From contig JAIXTM010000001.1 of the NCBI GenBank assembly GCA_027483945.1, positions 124,001-188,000 on the forward strand: DNA of 64,000 nt, given 5' to 3'. The DNA comes from Hyphomicrobiales bacterium. GTDB taxonomy: Bacteria > Pseudomonadota > Alphaproteobacteria > Rhizobiales > Beijerinckiaceae. The stretch's first letter is position 1; the number at the start of each line of letters is the position of its first letter. A model generated the notes under the pieces. The model did no database searches. It was not told the origin of the DNA and was given only the letters and a program-made list of their open reading frames with translations. A program made the translations under genes and the position numbers. This document shows, one piece after another, positions 31,719 through 41,771 of the stretch.

Positions 31719-33191
31719 TCAGGCGAAGGCGCCATTATCGGGAATCATGATGCGGAAGGCAGCGCCTGGGGTGCCTTCCTCCAGCATGATCGTTCCGCCG
31801 TGAAGGCGGACAAGTTCCGCCGAGATGGCGAGGCCGAGCCCCGTGCCGCCGGCGCGGGCGCCGCCCTGGAACGCTTCAAAGAGGTTCGCCCGTGCCTTGG
31901 CCGGCAGGCCCGGGCCATTGTCAGCGAGCGTGAGCACCGTCGCCGCGCCCTGGCGGCGACCCTCCAGCCGCAGAACCGGCTCGCCGTCGCTGGCGCCGGC
32001 CTGGGTCAGGGCCTGCACCGCGTTGCGGCCCAGATTGAGGAGGACGCGGGCGAGCTGGTCCGGGTCGGCATCGACGGTCAGCCCGTCCGGGATCGCCGTG
32101 CGGAAGCGGACTGCGCCGCCTTCCTCGATGCCGAGAGCCACGCGCAGGTCCTCGGCGAGCGCTGCGACGGGGATCGGCCGCCGCTGGGGCAGAGGCTCGG
32201 CCGCACGCCCGTAGGACAGCGTCGCCTGGCAGAAGCCGATGGCCCGATCGAGGGTGGCGATGAGGCGGGGGGCGAAGCGCCGCGCCGCCGGATCGTCCAC
32301 CTCCGACAGGCGGTCGGACATGAGCTGGGCGGCGGCGAGCATGTTGCGCAGGTCGTGGTTGATCTTGCTGACGGCCAGGCCGAGGGCGGCCAGATGCTTC
32401 TTCTGCCGCAGCTCGGCGGCGAGCGTCGCCTGCATGCGGGCGATGGCGCGCTCGGCGAGCCCGATCTCGTCATCGCGGGAGGAAGGCGCAATGATGCGGC
32501 TGGCATCCTCCGGGTCGCGTTCGAACGCGGTGACACCCGCCGCCATTCGCCGGACCGGGCGCACGATTAGCAGGTGCAGCGCCAGATAGACCAGCCCGGC
32601 CGTGATGGCCGAGATGATTAGCGACAGGATCAGGATGTTGCGGGAGAAGACGAGCATCGCCGCCCGCAGCGGGCCTTCGTCGATGACGAGCTCGACGAAG
32701 GCGGCATCGCCGGCGCCCGGCCCGCCGATGACGCGCACGGGGTTGCCGTGAGCGCCGCCGACCAGGAGCGTCAGCGCGTCCCAGATGAGTTCCCAGGCCG
32801 CGGCTTCGCGCAGGTCGATCGTCCGGCTGACCTCAGGCGGCATGGGCGAGGCGGACAGCAATTGCCGCGAGCCCTGGATCTTCACCGCGATGGCCCGTGC
32901 TCCGATGCCCTGAAGCAGGCGCGAGACGAGATCCGGCGGGATCATGCCTTCCGGCGAGGCTTCGACCACCAATGCCGCCGTCTGGGCGGCGACGAGGCGG
33001 TCATTCAGCCAGTTGCGGCGGAAATTGGCGACGGACGGCACGTAGATCAGCACCTCGGCCAACATCACGAAGGCGACGGTGAGAACGAGCAGGCGCCCGG
33101 ACAGGCCGATGCGCCCCTCGCTCGGCGCCGCCTCGGCGGCCGGGACAGGCGGGGCGGACGCGGCCGCCGCAGGGCCGGTCTCGCTCCTCAT
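31719..33191 (-). CDS. Membrane sensor histidine kinase
   Basis: A 490-residue kinase. TM1 is at about 30-55 and TM2 at about 185-210, around a periplasmic sensor region of roughly 130 residues. A HAMP-like linker follows (IVRPVRRMAAGVTAFE), then the H-box KINHDLRNM with His near 279, the N-box NLGRNAVQAL, and the G-boxes DNGPGLP and GTGLGLA. The ATG at 33191 overlaps the stop of the flavoprotein gene (ATGA), so the two are coupled. It is the last gene of a VTT protein-flavoprotein-kinase operon. No response regulator is present in the window. The signal is unknown; the operon partners suggest a redox or membrane stress cue. Confidence 0.88.
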   Translation of the reverse strand: MRSETGPAAAASAPPVPAAEAAPSEGRIGLSGRLLVLTVAFVMLAEVLIYVPSVANFRRNWLNDRLVAAQTAALVVEASPEGMIPPDLVSRLLQGIGARAIAVKIQGSRQLLSASPMPPEVSRTIDLREAAAWELIWDALTLLVGGAHGNPVRVIGGPGAGDAAFVELVIDEGPLRAAMLVFSRNILILSLIISAITAGLVYLALHLLIVRPVRRMAAGVTAFERDPEDASRIIAPSSRDDEIGLAERAIARMQATLAAELRQKKHLAALGLAVSKINHDLRNMLAAAQLMSDRLSEVDDPAARRFAPRLIATLDRAIGFCQATLSYGRAAEPLPQRRPIPVAALAEDLRVALGIEEGGAVRFRTAIPDGLTVDADPDQLARVLLNLGRNAVQALTQAGASDGEPVLRLEGRRQGAATVLTLADNGPGLPAKARANLFEAFQGGARAGGTGLGLAISAELVRLHGGTIMLEEGTPGAAFRIMIPDNGAFA

Positions 33192-34651
33192 CCGAACCGC
33201 CGCAGGAAGCCGATCAGCCGGCGCGTCCAAAGACTGGCGGCAAGCGGCTGCAGGTCGGCGATCGCCGCCCTCTTCCCCGCTTCCGACAGGGTCGGATAGG
33301 GCACGACGTAACCCGTCATGGCGGACAGTTTCAGCCTCTGCGCGACGGCCATGGTCCAGGGCGTAATGAGCTCTCCGGCATGCGCACCGACGATATGGGC
33401 GCCCAAGATCCGCCCGCGCCTGTCCATGACGATCTTCACATGGCCGGCTGTCATCCGCTCGGCCTGCGCCCGATCGTTCTCCGAGAACGGCCAGCGTGCC
33501 ACGCGCACGCGGCCGTGGCGGGCGCGCGCTTCGTCCTCGGTCAGGCCGACGGTGGCAAGACCGGGCTCGGTGTAGAGCGCCCGCGGCAGGGCGGCGAGGT
33601 CAAGCTTCGCCGGCAGGCGGAACAGGGCCGAACGCAGGACGATTCCGGCATGGGCGTTGGCGACATGGGTCAGGCGGGGCCCGGCGACCCTCGCGCTGGC
33701 GCAATCGCCGATGGCATAGACGCGCCGGTTGTCGGTGCGAAGGTCATTTCCGATGCCGATCCCGTCGGGCTCGACGCGGATGCCGGCGACGTCGAGGCCA
33801 AGACCCTCGGTGACCGGCACGCGCCCGGCAGCGACGAGCAGGTGCGAGCCTTCGATGCCAATTTCGCCGCCTGCACCGTCATCGATTATGAGGCGCAGGC
33901 CACCCCGGCGCGGCTCGGCCCGCAGAATGCGGACACCCTCGCGCAGGTCGATGCCCTCGCGCTCCAGGGCCGTCACGACGATGCGGGCCAGTTCCGGATC
34001 CGCGCCGGCCAAGGCCGGTCCGGCGTCGAGCACCGTGACAGTGGCGCCGAGGCGCCGGTGGGCCTGGGCGAGTTCCAGTCCAACGGCGCCAGCGCCGATG
34101 ACAATGAGGTGCTCGGGCCTTCGCGTCAGGTCGAAGACCGTCTCGTTGGTCAGGACCTCGACGCGGTCCAGGCCCTCGATGGCCGGCATGGCCGGGCGCG
34201 AACCGGTGGCGATGACGAAGCGCCGCGCCTCGATCCGCGCGTCCCCCGCCTCCACGGCGCCGGGAGATACGAAGCGGGCTTCGGCCCTGATCACGCGCAC
34301 GCCGAGCGCAGTGAACCGTTCCACGGAATCGTTCGGGGCGATCGCGCCGATCACGGAGCGGACATGGTCGCGCACCCGCGCCATGTTCACCTGCGGCTCG
34401 ACCGGGGCGATGCCGAAGGGGCCGGCCGTGCGGAACGCCTCGGCGCGGGCACCCGCCGCGATCAGAGCCTTGGACGGCACGCAGCCGACATTCAGGCAGT
34501 CGCCGCCCATCTCGCCTTTTTCCACCAGCACGACTGGAACGCCGAACATGGCGGCCGCGGCCGCCACGGAGAGGCCGGCGGAGCCCGCGCCGATGACGCA
34601 GAGATCCGGCTTCAGCACGGTCTGGGCGGGGTCGGCCATGGAGGCTTGCAT
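33188..34651 (-). CDS. FAD-dependent pyridine nucleotide-disulfide oxidoreductase (mercuric-reductase/Lpd-like)
   Basis: A 487-residue class I flavoprotein. The FAD motif is at DLCVIGAGSAGLSVA (16-30). The redox-active disulfide Cys52/Cys57 lies in GGDCLNVGCVPSKA, the NAD(P) motif is IVIGAGAVGLELAQ-like at about 178, and the dimerisation domain runs from about 350. It lacks the N-terminal HMA domain and the C-terminal CysCys pair of true MerA, so mercury reduction is unlikely. It lies between a VTT-domain membrane protein and a sensor kinase. The VTT protein + flavoprotein pair is common in proteobacteria, with a suspected membrane redox role that is not proven. Confidence 0.87.
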   Translation of the reverse strand: MQASMADPAQTVLKPDLCVIGAGSAGLSVAAAAAMFGVPVVLVEKGEMGGDCLNVGCVPSKALIAAGARAEAFRTAGPFGIAPVEPQVNMARVRDHVRSVIGAIAPNDSVERFTALGVRVIRAEARFVSPGAVEAGDARIEARRFVIATGSRPAMPAIEGLDRVEVLTNETVFDLTRRPEHLIVIGAGAVGLELAQAHRRLGATVTVLDAGPALAGADPELARIVVTALEREGIDLREGVRILRAEPRRGGLRLIIDDGAGGEIGIEGSHLLVAAGRVPVTEGLGLDVAGIRVEPDGIGIGNDLRTDNRRVYAIGDCASARVAGPRLTHVANAHAGIVLRSALFRLPAKLDLAALPRALYTEPGLATVGLTEDEARARHGRVRVARWPFSENDRAQAERMTAGHVKIVMDRRGRILGAHIVGAHAGELITPWTMAVAQRLKLSAMTGYVVPYPTLSEAGKRAAIADLQPLAASLWTRRLIGFLRRFG

Positions 34652-34679
34652 GTCCTTGCGGCGGCGGCTCGTCCAAGGA

Positions 34680-35507
34680 CTAGGGCAGGCCGCGCCCGCC
34701 GTCGAGACCGGACAGGCGCCGTCCCGCCCACCGGCGCAGGAGGACGGGGATCAGCGAGACAAGGCCGAGCCCCAGCATGCCGGCGATCAGCCCCGGCGTG
34801 ACAAGCGACTTGACGGTGATGCGCATGCGGCACCCCTCCCGTCCCGCGGCAAGGCACGCCTCATAGGCGACGCGGTGCGCCTCGACCACGCTGTCGAGGC
34901 CGGCGCCGAGCAGGGCGAAGGCGTATGTTCCCGGCAGGATGCCGACGAGCGTCGTCGCCACGTAGGTGCCGAGGGGTATGCCGGCGAGGGCGGGCGCCAG
35001 GTTGACGAGCCAGAACGGAAAGGCCGGCACCAGGCGGAGGAAAAGCAGGTACGATATCGCATCGGCCCGGAAGCCGGCGATGAGCCGTTCCAGCCGGGGT
35101 CCGGCGCGGCTTGCGAGCGCGTCGCCGATGGCGGTGCGGGCGGCGAGGAAGACGAGCGTCGCGCCGAGCGTCGCGGCAAGGAGCGCCACCGTTCCGCCGG
35201 CGACCCAGCCGAACAGGAAGCCCGCCATCACGGTCAGGACCAGCGCGCCGGGGATCGAAAGTGCGACCAGGGCCGCATAGACCAGCGCGAAGGCGGCAAG
35301 GGCGCGCCAGCCATGGGCGTCGACCAGCGCCTTCAGTTCCGCGCGGTGCTCGGCGAGTTCAGTCAGGCGCAGGTGGCGGTGCAGCCCGAACGCGAAGACG
35401 ATCGCCGCGCCCGCGATGAGGAGCGCGAACGGCGCGAGCCTGAGCGCAGTGGCGCGCCATTCCGATCCCTGACCCCGCACGATCGCCAACACCCTCGCCC
35501 CGCCCAT
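34680..35507 (-). CDS. TVP38/TMEM64 family membrane protein (VTT/DedA-like)
   Basis: A 275-residue inner-membrane protein. TM segments lie at about 24-42, 68-90, 92-120, 160-185, 190-205 and 235-260. The VTT signature regions IPGALVLTVMAGFLFGW and FLRLVPAFPFWLVNLAPALA are clear. DedA/VTT proteins are linked to phospholipid scrambling or undecaprenyl phosphate recycling. It is the first gene of the operon with the flavoprotein (28 bp downstream) and the kinase. A loop near 220-230 carries two Cys residues (EACLAAGREGCRM), unusual for the family and possibly redox-active with the flavoprotein. Confidence 0.85.
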   Translation of the reverse strand: MGGARVLAIVRGQGSEWRATALRLAPFALLIAGAAIVFAFGLHRHLRLTELAEHRAELKALVDAHGWRALAAFALVYAALVALSIPGALVLTVMAGFLFGWVAGGTVALLAATLGATLVFLAARTAIGDALASRAGPRLERLIAGFRADAISYLLFLRLVPAFPFWLVNLAPALAGIPLGTYVATTLVGILPGTYAFALLGAGLDSVVEAHRVAYEACLAAGREGCRMRITVKSLVTPGLIAGMLGLGLVSLIPVLLRRWAGRRLSGLDGGRGLP

Positions 35508-35594
35508 AACGCCCGCGGACCATAGAGCGGCGGAGGCTGCCGCGCATCCCGCCCGGGGCCGCCGTCGCGCGCTCGTGATCCTCCGCGCCGCGCG

Positions 35595-35623
35595 TTGACT
35601 TTAGCCCCAGCATCCGCCATAAG
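35595..35623 (+). promoter_or_regulatory. Probable promoter of rpmH-rnpA-yidC
   Basis: TTGACT (35595-35600), a 17-bp spacer and CATAAG (35618-35623) lie about 120 bp before rpmH. The rest of 35508-35746 holds no gene. I saw no DnaA-box cluster here. Confidence 0.5.
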
Positions 35624-35746
35624 CCGCGCCGAGTTCGGCTGCCCGCTCCGGCGGCGCCGTCCGGCTTTCCGGCTTCGGCAAGCCCCATTCAACGACACCG
35701 ACGGGTCGAGCGTGACGAGCGCTCCCCACGCCTACGGAGAACGGCC

Positions 35747-35881
35747 GTGAAGAGGACGTATCAACCCAGCAAGCTGGTGCGCAAGCGCCGCCACGGCTTC
35801 CGCGCCCGCATGGCGACCAAGGGCGGCCGCAAGGTGATCGCGGCCCGCCGCGCCCATGGACGCAAGCGCCTCTCGGCTTGA
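35747..35881 (+). CDS. rpmH: 50S ribosomal protein L34
   Basis: A 44-residue, highly basic protein starting GTG at 35747: [20 protein letters not shown], ending GRKRLSA. This is the complete and invariant L34 form. GGAG(A) lies upstream at 35736-35740. It is followed by rnpA and yidC in the order found in most bacteria. Confidence 0.98.
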   Translation: MKRTYQPSKLVRKRRHGFRARMATKGGRKVIAARRAHGRKRLSA

Positions 35882-35928
35882 GATCACGGGCGGCGGACAC
35901 CGCCCGGCCCTGCCTCGCGAGGGCTTCC

Positions 35929-36324
35929 ATGATCGGCCGGCTGACCAAACGGTCTGAGTTTCTCGCGGCGGCCTCTGGCCGCCGCTTTCGTACGCCCCGC
36001 ATCACGATGCAGGCGCTCGTCCGTCCGGACGGCACCGCGCCCTCCCGCGTCGGCCTGACCGTCACGCGCAAGGAAGGCGGCGCGGTGGAGCGCAACCGCA
36101 TCCGCCGGCGCCTGAGGGCCGCGATCGGCCAGCAGGCGGCCCTCGTGCCCGCCGGGCGGGACATCGTCTTCATCGGCCGCCGCGACGTTTTGGCGGTGGC
36201 CTTCCCCGAGCTTCTCGACGATATCGAGCGGGCTCTCGCGGCCGCTCGTACCGCGAAGGCCCCGTCCCAACGCGATCCCGCTCCGCCGGGATCGATTGCT
36301 AGCCCAGGCGTGACGCGTCCATGA
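35929..36324 (+). CDS. rnpA: Ribonuclease P protein component
   Basis: A 131-residue basic protein that starts [20 protein letters not shown]. The RNase P signature appears as [20 protein letters not shown], then RLR. It binds RNase P RNA to mature tRNA 5' ends. The ATG at 35929 is preferred: GAGGG lies six bases before it, and the conserved L-x-K-R-x-x-F follows at once. The stop overlaps the yidC start (ATGA). Confidence 0.95.
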   Translation: MIGRLTKRSEFLAAASGRRFRTPRITMQALVRPDGTAPSRVGLTVTRKEGGAVERNRIRRRLRAAIGQQAALVPAGRDIVFIGRRDVLAVAFPELLDDIERALAAARTAKAPSQRDPAPPGSIASPGVTRP

Positions 36325-38159
36325 CCAGCGACAACAAGAACATGCTCCTTGCCATCGCCCTGTCGGTGATCGTGCTGGTGGGCTGGAATTATTTCTACGC
36401 GGTCCCGGAGGCGCAGCGCGCGCGCCAGCAGGCGCAGACGCAGCAGCAGGCGCAGCCGAACGGGACGCCGCAGGCGCCCGGATCGGTGCCGGCCGGCTCA
36501 TCGGTCCTGCCGCAGCCGAGCGGGGCCGAGGCGGTCACGGCGCCCGGCACGGCGCCCGCTCCCGCCGCGCAGACCCGCGAGGCGGCGTTGGCCGCCAGCC
36601 CGCGCGTCGTCATCGACACGCCGAAGATCGCCGGCTCGCTCTCGCTCAAGGGCGGCCGCATCGACGATATCGCGCTCAAGGGTTACCGCGAGACGGTCGA
36701 CCCTCGCAGCCCCAACATCATCCTGTTTTCCCCCTCGGGCGGGCCGAACGCGTATTTCGCCGAGTTCGGCTGGGTCGCCGGGGCGCCGGGCACGGCGCTG
36801 CCGACCGCGGACACGGTCTGGACCGCCGACCGCGACCGGCTGACCGCCCAGGCGCCGGTGACGCTCACCTGGTCCAACGGCCAGGGCCTGACCTTCCGCC
36901 GCCAGATCGCGGTGGACGATACGGCGATGTTCACCGTGACCGACAGCGTCGAGAACACGTCCGGCAACCCGGCGAGCCTGTTCCATTACGGTCGCGTGTT
37001 CCGGGAGGGCAAGCCCGTCACCCAGGGCTATTACATCCTGCACGAGGGCCTGATCGGCGTCCTCGGCGACAAGGGCCTGCAGGAGATCACCTACGACACG
37101 CTCGACAAGGAAGCCGAGCCGGCCGGCAACGGACGGGCCAAGGCCTGGCGCGGCGTGACGGGCGGGTTCCTGGGCATCACCGACAAGTACTGGGCCGCGG
37201 CCTTGGTCCCGGACCAGACGATGCCGTTCGACGGGCGCTTCTCCACCAATTCCGGCAACGGCCCGCGCTTCTACCAGGCGGACATGCTGGGCCAGGCCCA
37301 GCCGCTGGCCGCGGGCGCGACTGTCCAGTCGACCACGCGCCTGTTCGCGGGCGCCAAGGAGGTGTCGGCCATCGACGCCTACAAGGACGCCTACAACATC
37401 AAGAATTTCGACCTGATGATCGATTGGGGATGGTTCTACTTCATCACCAAACCGATGTTCTGGCTGATCGACCATTCCTACAAGCTGGTCGGCAATTTCG
37501 GCATCGCGATCCTGGTCGTCACGGTCATCATCAAGACGCTGTTCTTCCCGCTGGCCAACAAGTCTTACGCCTCCATGGCGAAGATGAAGGCGGTCCAGCC
37601 GGAAATGCTGGCGATCCGCGACCGCTATGCCGACGACAAGGTGAAGCAGCAGCAGGAGCTGATGGCGCTCTACAAGCGCGAGAAGATCAACCCGGTGGCG
37701 GGCTGCTGGCCCGTCCTGCTGCAGATTCCTGTCTTCTTCGCCCTCTACAAGGTCCTCTTCATCACGATCGAGATGCGGCACGCGCCGTTCTACGGCTGGA
37801 TCCGCGATCTGGCCGCGCCCGATCCGACCTCGATCTTCAACCTGTTCGGGCTCCTGCCCTTCGCGGTGCCGGCCTTCCTCCTGATCGGCGTCTGGCCGAT
37901 CCTGATGGGCATCACGATGTTCGTGCAGATGAAGATGAACCCGGAGCCGACCGATCCGGTCCAGAAGACGATGTTCACCTGGATGCCCATCGTCTTCACC
38001 TTCATGCTCGCCTCGTTCCCGGCGGGCCTGGTGATCTACTGGACCTGGAACAATCTGCTCTCGATCGCTCAGCAATGGTTCATCATGAAGAAGAATGGCG
38101 TGAAGGTTGAGCTGTTTGACAACCTGAAGGGCATGTTCGGCGGCAAGGCCGGCGCGTAA
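36321..38159 (+). CDS. yidC: Membrane protein insertase YidC
   Basis: A 612-residue YidC of the Gram-negative type. The N-terminal TM helix is at 6-25, a Pro/Gln-rich linker at 30-80, the periplasmic beta domain at about 85-350, and the conserved five-helix insertase core from 365 ([20 protein letters not shown]) to 590. The core includes the cytosolic helical hairpin ([20 protein letters not shown]) and [20 protein letters not shown]. It inserts membrane proteins with SecYEG or alone. It overlaps rnpA by four bases and ends before a strong terminator. Confidence 0.97.
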   Translation: MTSDNKNMLLAIALSVIVLVGWNYFYAVPEAQRARQQAQTQQQAQPNGTPQAPGSVPAGSSVLPQPSGAEAVTAPGTAPAPAAQTREAALAASPRVVIDTPKIAGSLSLKGGRIDDIALKGYRETVDPRSPNIILFSPSGGPNAYFAEFGWVAGAPGTALPTADTVWTADRDRLTAQAPVTLTWSNGQGLTFRRQIAVDDTAMFTVTDSVENTSGNPASLFHYGRVFREGKPVTQGYYILHEGLIGVLGDKGLQEITYDTLDKEAEPAGNGRAKAWRGVTGGFLGITDKYWAAALVPDQTMPFDGRFSTNSGNGPRFYQADMLGQAQPLAAGATVQSTTRLFAGAKEVSAIDAYKDAYNIKNFDLMIDWGWFYFITKPMFWLIDHSYKLVGNFGIAILVVTVIIKTLFFPLANKSYASMAKMKAVQPEMLAIRDRYADDKVKQQQELMALYKREKINPVAGCWPVLLQIPVFFALYKVLFITIEMRHAPFYGWIRDLAAPDPTSIFNLFGLLPFAVPAFLLIGVWPILMGITMFVQMKMNPEPTDPVQKTMFTWMPIVFTFMLASFPAGLVIYWTWNNLLSIAQQWFIMKKNGVKVELFDNLKGMFGGKAGA

Positions 38160-38184
38160 GGTCCCGCCCGCGTCAGACCCATCG

Positions 38185-38218
38185 GGACGCCCGGCCATCA
38201 GCCGGGCGTCCGTGTTTT
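38185..38218 (+). terminator. Rho-independent terminator of the rpmH-rnpA-yidC operon
   Basis: An 11-bp perfect stem (GGACGCCCGGC / GCCGGGCGTCC) with a CATCA loop occupies 38185-38211, followed by GTGTTTT. It starts 25 bp after the yidC stop. Confidence 0.88.
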
Positions 38219-38259
38219 GCGGCCTGCCCATCCAGACGCTATCAATCGGACCAACCGCC

Positions 38260-38910
38260 GTGACCTTTGCTGCCCCGGGACCCGATCCCGACGCGATCCA
38301 TCCTCTTCCCGACCTTCCCCGCGTCGTTTTCCTGAAGCCGCTGGCTGCTTCCCGCTCCAACGTCACGGCCGGGCCGTACAGCTATTACGACGATGCGAAC
38401 GAGCCGGAGCGCTTCTTCGAGCGCCAGGTGCTCTACCATTTCGACTTCGTCGGCGACCGGCTGACGATCGGGTCCTTCTGCGCCTTCGCGACAGGCACGA
38501 CCTTTGTGATGAACGGCGCCAACCACGCGCTGGACGGCTTCTCGACCTATCCGTTCGGCATCTTCGCCCAGGGCTGGGACGGCGGTCCGCCGCAATCGGC
38601 GTCGCGGGGAGACACGCTCGTTGGCCACGACGTCTGGATCGGACGCGACGCCACGATCATGCCGGGAGTCACGATAGGGGACGGTGCCATCGTCGCGGCC
38701 AAGGCCGTGGTGGTGCGGGACGTGCCGCCCTTCGCGGTCGTCGCGGGCAACCCGGCGCGGGTCGTGAAGATGCGCTTCCGCGACAGCGTCGTTGAAGCGC
38801 TGCTCTCCATCGCGTGGTGGCACTGGCCGCCAGAGCGCATCGCGCGCAACCTCGACGCGATCCGCGGCGCCGACATCGACGCCTTGAAGCGGGCCGCTGA
38901 AGCGGGCTAA
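38260..38910 (+). CDS. CatB-like xenobiotic/hexapeptide acetyltransferase
   Basis: A 216-residue left-handed beta-helix acetyltransferase of the CatB/Vat group. [20 protein letters not shown], the [20 protein letters not shown] stretch, [20 protein letters not shown] (with the likely catalytic His) and the hexapeptide repeats [20 protein letters not shown] are all present. The family includes chloramphenicol and streptogramin acetyltransferases; chromosomal members often have unknown substrates. No ATG fits: the start is taken as GTG at 38260, since an earlier GTG (38212) lies in the terminator. It ends 9 bases before engB. Confidence 0.85.
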   Translation: MTFAAPGPDPDAIHPLPDLPRVVFLKPLAASRSNVTAGPYSYYDDANEPERFFERQVLYHFDFVGDRLTIGSFCAFATGTTFVMNGANHALDGFSTYPFGIFAQGWDGGPPQSASRGDTLVGHDVWIGRDATIMPGVTIGDGAIVAAKAVVVRDVPPFAVVAGNPARVVKMRFRDSVVEALLSIAWWHWPPERIARNLDAIRGADIDALKRAAEAG

Positions 38911-38919
38911 GGCTCGCCG

Positions 38920-39591
38920 ATGAGCGACGACGCCCCCAAAGCCTCCGCCGACGACCTGGAAACCGGCCGCAAGCTGTTTGCCGGCGAGGCGACGTTCCTG
39001 CGCGGCGCGGCGGACCTCGAGGGCCTGCCGCCCATGAAGGGCATCGAGCTCGCCTTCGCCGGCCGGTCGAATGTCGGCAAGTCGAGCCTCGTCAATGCGC
39101 TCACCGGCCGCAAGGCGCTGGCGCGTACCTCGAACACGCCCGGGCGGACGCAGGAGCTCAACTTCTTCGACATAGGCGGCGCATTCACGCTGGTGGACAT
39201 GCCGGGCTACGGCTATGCCGCGGCACCCGAGGAGCGGGTGAAGGCCTGGACGAAGCTCATCAAGGCCTATCTGCGCGGGCGTTCCAACCTCGCCCGCGTC
39301 TACGTGCTGGTGGATAGCCGTCATGGGCTGAAGCCGGTGGACCTGACGATCCTCGACATGCTCGACGAGACGGCCGTGTCCTACCAGATCGTGCTGACCA
39401 AGGCCGATTCGGTGAAGGTGAGCGCGTTGAAAGCCGTGCACGAGGCGACGCTCGCCGCGCTGAAGCGGCGGCCGGCCGCCTTTCCGGAGGTCGTGGCCAC
39501 GGCCAGCCGCACCGGGCTCGGCATGCCGGACCTGCGCGCCGCGATGGTGCGCCTTCTGGCCGAGCGCGGCTTGCCGGTGCGGACGGGTTGA
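38920..39591 (+). CDS. engB: Ribosome biogenesis GTP-binding protein YihA/YsxC (EngB)
   Basis: A 223-residue GTPase. G1 is GRSNVGKSSL, G2 the Thr in TSNTPGRTQ, G3 DMPGYGYA and G4 TKAD, with a G5-like TASRTG near 190. It is essential for assembly of the 50S subunit in many bacteria. The N-terminal 30 residues include LETGRKLFAGEATFLRGA, typical of alphaproteobacterial members. All motifs are intact. Confidence 0.96.
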   Translation: MSDDAPKASADDLETGRKLFAGEATFLRGAADLEGLPPMKGIELAFAGRSNVGKSSLVNALTGRKALARTSNTPGRTQELNFFDIGGAFTLVDMPGYGYAAAPEERVKAWTKLIKAYLRGRSNLARVYVLVDSRHGLKPVDLTILDMLDETAVSYQIVLTKADSVKVSALKAVHEATLAALKRRPAAFPEVVATASRTGLGMPDLRAAMVRLLAERGLPVRTG

Positions 39592-39665
39592 TCGACCGGT
39601 TTTCTCCGCCGCCTGCGCGCGGCTAGATGGACGGGCGGCGCAAGGTCGATTCGGGGGGATTCGCG

Positions 39666-40043
39666 GTGGGCTTCGTCGACAGGATGATCCTGGTTCTGGC
39701 CGCGCTGGCGGGCCTTGCGGGCGTCGGCCTTTCCGCCTGGTCCTATCATGGCGGCGGAGGTGGAGCGGCCCTGACCAGCGCCGCCGCCATGGCGCTCGCC
39801 CACGCGCCGGCGCTGGGCCTCGCCGCGCTCTGCGCCGCGCTCAACGCCACGAACCGCCTGCTGACCCGGCTGGCCGCCCTCGCTTTCATCCTGGGCCTTG
39901 TCCTGTTCGTCGGCTCCGTCGCGTTGCCGGCGATCGCCCGGATACGGCTGCCCATCGCCAATGCGGCGCCGGTGGGCGGCGTGGCGCTGATGGCGGGCTG
40001 GGCCCTGCTCGCCCTGGCCGCCCTCCTGAAATGGCGGCGCTGA
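39666..40043 (+). CDS. DUF423-like small membrane protein
   Basis: A 125-residue integral membrane protein with four hydrophobic segments (about 7-27, 40-62, 67-90 and 100-122). The arrangement and the C-terminal [20 protein letters not shown] resemble the DUF423/YgdD family of unknown function; the match is distant. GTG at 39666 is chosen because GGGGGG lies seven bases before it; an ATG at 39627 would add 13 polar residues. It stands alone between engB and argB. Confidence 0.6.
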   Translation: MGFVDRMILVLAALAGLAGVGLSAWSYHGGGGGAALTSAAAMALAHAPALGLAALCAALNATNRLLTRLAALAFILGLVLFVGSVALPAIARIRLPIANAAPVGGVALMAGWALLALAALLKWRR

Positions 40044-40137
40044 AGGCGAGGATTGTCCCATCGCCATCGGGCGATTCCCGGCTTCCGGGGCCGGCCCCGA
40101 TCCGCTAGAAGCAGGCCGCCGCCGAGGAGCTTCGCCG

Positions 40138-41028
40138 ATGCCGACCCTGCCCGACGTCCACACCCAGGCCGAGATCCTCGTCCAGGCCCTGCCGCACATG
40201 CAGCGCTACGACCAGGAGGTCGTCGTCATCAAGTATGGCGGCCATGCCATGGGCAATGCCGCGGCGGCGGAGGATTTCGCCGAGGACGTCGTCCTTCTGG
40301 AGCAGTCCGGCGTGAAGCCGATCGTGGTCCATGGCGGCGGCCCGCAGATCGGCCGGATGCTCGACAAGCTCGGCATCAAGTCGGAATTCCGCGACGGCCT
40401 GCGCGTGACCGACCAGGCGACCGTCGAGGTCGTCGAGATGGTGCTGGCCGGCTCGCTCAACAAGCAGATCGTCGGCTGGATCTCGGCCGAGGGCGGGCGG
40501 GCCATCGGCCTGTGCGGCAAGGACGGCAACATGGTCACGGCGACGCGCGTGACCCGGACCGTGATCGACCCCGATTCCAATATCGAGCAGGTGATCGATC
40601 TTGGCTTCGTCGGCGAGCCGCAGCGGGTCAACCGCGATGTGCTCGACGCCGTGCTGAAGGCCGAGCTGATCCCGGTGCTGGCGCCGGTGGCTTCAGGCGA
40701 GGACAACCAGACCTTTAACGTCAACGCCGACACGTTCGCGGGCGCCATCGCCGGCGCGATGCAGGCTAAGCGCCTGCTGCTGCTCACCGACGTGCCGGGC
40801 GTCCTCGACCAGAACAAGAAGCTCATCCCGGAACTGACGATCGAGGAATGCCGGCGGCTGATCGCCGACGGCACGATCACCGGCGGGATGATCCCCAAGG
40901 TCGAGACCTGCATCTACGCGCTGGAGCAGGGCGTGGAGGCCGTCGTCATCCTGGACGGCAAGGTGCCGCACGCGGTCCTGCTCGAGCTCTTCACCGACCA
41001 TGGCGCGGGAACGCTGATCAAGCGGTGA
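40138..41028 (+). CDS. argB: Acetylglutamate kinase
   Basis: A 296-residue amino acid kinase. It shows [11 protein letters not shown] near 30, the substrate loop [10 protein letters not shown] near 63, [20 protein letters not shown] near 217 and [14 protein letters not shown] near 250. It phosphorylates N-acetyl-L-glutamate in the second step of arginine synthesis. The roughly 25-residue N-terminal helix ([14 protein letters not shown]) is the form seen in hexameric, arginine-sensitive enzymes. It is followed by the HAD phosphatase and rnhB genes with short spacing. Confidence 0.97.
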   Translation: MPTLPDVHTQAEILVQALPHMQRYDQEVVVIKYGGHAMGNAAAAEDFAEDVVLLEQSGVKPIVVHGGGPQIGRMLDKLGIKSEFRDGLRVTDQATVEVVEMVLAGSLNKQIVGWISAEGGRAIGLCGKDGNMVTATRVTRTVIDPDSNIEQVIDLGFVGEPQRVNRDVLDAVLKAELIPVLAPVASGEDNQTFNVNADTFAGAIAGAMQAKRLLLLTDVPGVLDQNKKLIPELTIEECRRLIADGTITGGMIPKVETCIYALEQGVEAVVILDGKVPHAVLLELFTDHGAGTLIKR

Positions 41029-41042
41029 GCGCCGGGGGCGAC

Positions 41043-41771
41043 ATGGGCACGCCGGATGGCGGATCCGCCGGACGCGGCGCGCCCGCCGACGCGGCTGCGG
41101 ACTTCGCCCATGTCACCGACTGGATCTTCGACCTCGACAACACGCTCTATCCGCACGAGGCCCGCGTCTGGCCGCAGGTGGACGAGCGGATCACGCTGTT
41201 CGTCTCCCAGCTCTTCGGCTGCGACGGGCTTTCGGCGCGGGCGCTGCAGAAATATTTCTATTTCCGGTACGGGACGACCCTGAAAGGGCTTCAGGAGGAG
41301 GCCGGCGTCGATCCCGACGTCTTCCTGTCCTTCGTCCACGATATCGATCTTGCCCATCTGGACGCCGACACGGCGCTCAGCGAGGCCATCGCCGCACTTC
41401 CCGGCCGCAAATTCGTCATGACCAACGGCTCGGTCGGCCACGCGATGAACGTGACGGGCAAGCTTGGCATCGCCGAGCTGTTCGACGGCATGTTCGACAT
41501 CGCGGCGGCGGGACTGGTTCCGAAGCCGGAGCGAGCGGCCTACGATATCTTCCTGAGCCGATTCGGCATCGATCCGTCGCGGGCCGCCATGTTCGAGGAT
41601 ATCGAGCGCAACCTGAACGTCCCGCACGATCTGGGCATGCGCACCGTTCTGATCATCCCCAAGACGCTCGATCCGTTCCGCGAGCCGCACGAGCAGGTGG
41701 CGGTGCTGGAACCGCATGTGCATCACGTGACCAACGACCTGACCGGCTTCCTCCGGGGCCTGGTGCGGTGA
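41043..41771 (+). CDS. HAD-family pyrimidine 5'-nucleotidase
   Basis: A 242-residue HAD hydrolase. Motif I is [12 protein letters not shown] (nucleophile Asp), motif II the Thr/Asn in FVMTNGS, then [15 protein letters not shown] with the motif III Lys, and motif [10 protein letters not shown]. The family (SDT1/PYP-like) removes phosphate from UMP/CMP and related compounds. The ATG at 41043 has GGGGG just before it; a GTG at 41025 overlapping the argB stop is a second option. The last four bases overlap rnhB (GTGA). Linkage with argB is widespread in this order. Confidence 0.87.
   Translation: MGTPDGGSAGRGAPADAAADFAHVTDWIFDLDNTLYPHEARVWPQVDERITLFVSQLFGCDGLSARALQKYFYFRYGTTLKGLQEEAGVDPDVFLSFVHDIDLAHLDADTALSEAIAALPGRKFVMTNGSVGHAMNVTGKLGIAELFDGMFDIAAAGLVPKPERAAYDIFLSRFGIDPSRAAMFEDIERNLNVPHDLGMRTVLIIPKTLDPFREPHEQVAVLEPHVHHVTNDLTGFLRGLVR

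Noticed and set aside
33188-34651. Mercury resistance gene merA
   Set aside because: It lacks the HMA domain and the C-terminal vicinal cysteines, and no merR, merT or merP is nearby; the VTT/kinase context points elsewhere.
35508-35746. Chromosome origin next to rpmH
   Set aside because: The rpmH-rnpA-yidC block is often near the origin in other bacteria, but I saw no cluster of DnaA boxes, no AT-rich unwinding region and no dnaA or dnaN gene.
38212-38259. GTG at 38212 as the start of the acetyltransferase
   Set aside because: It lies directly on the yidC terminator stem and its T-run, so translation from there is implausible; GTG at 38260 is used.
36498-38366. Long minus-strand open frame opposite yidC
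   Set aside because: It is low-complexity (Asp/Arg/Gly/Val) and antisense to a complete yidC; typical high-GC artefact.
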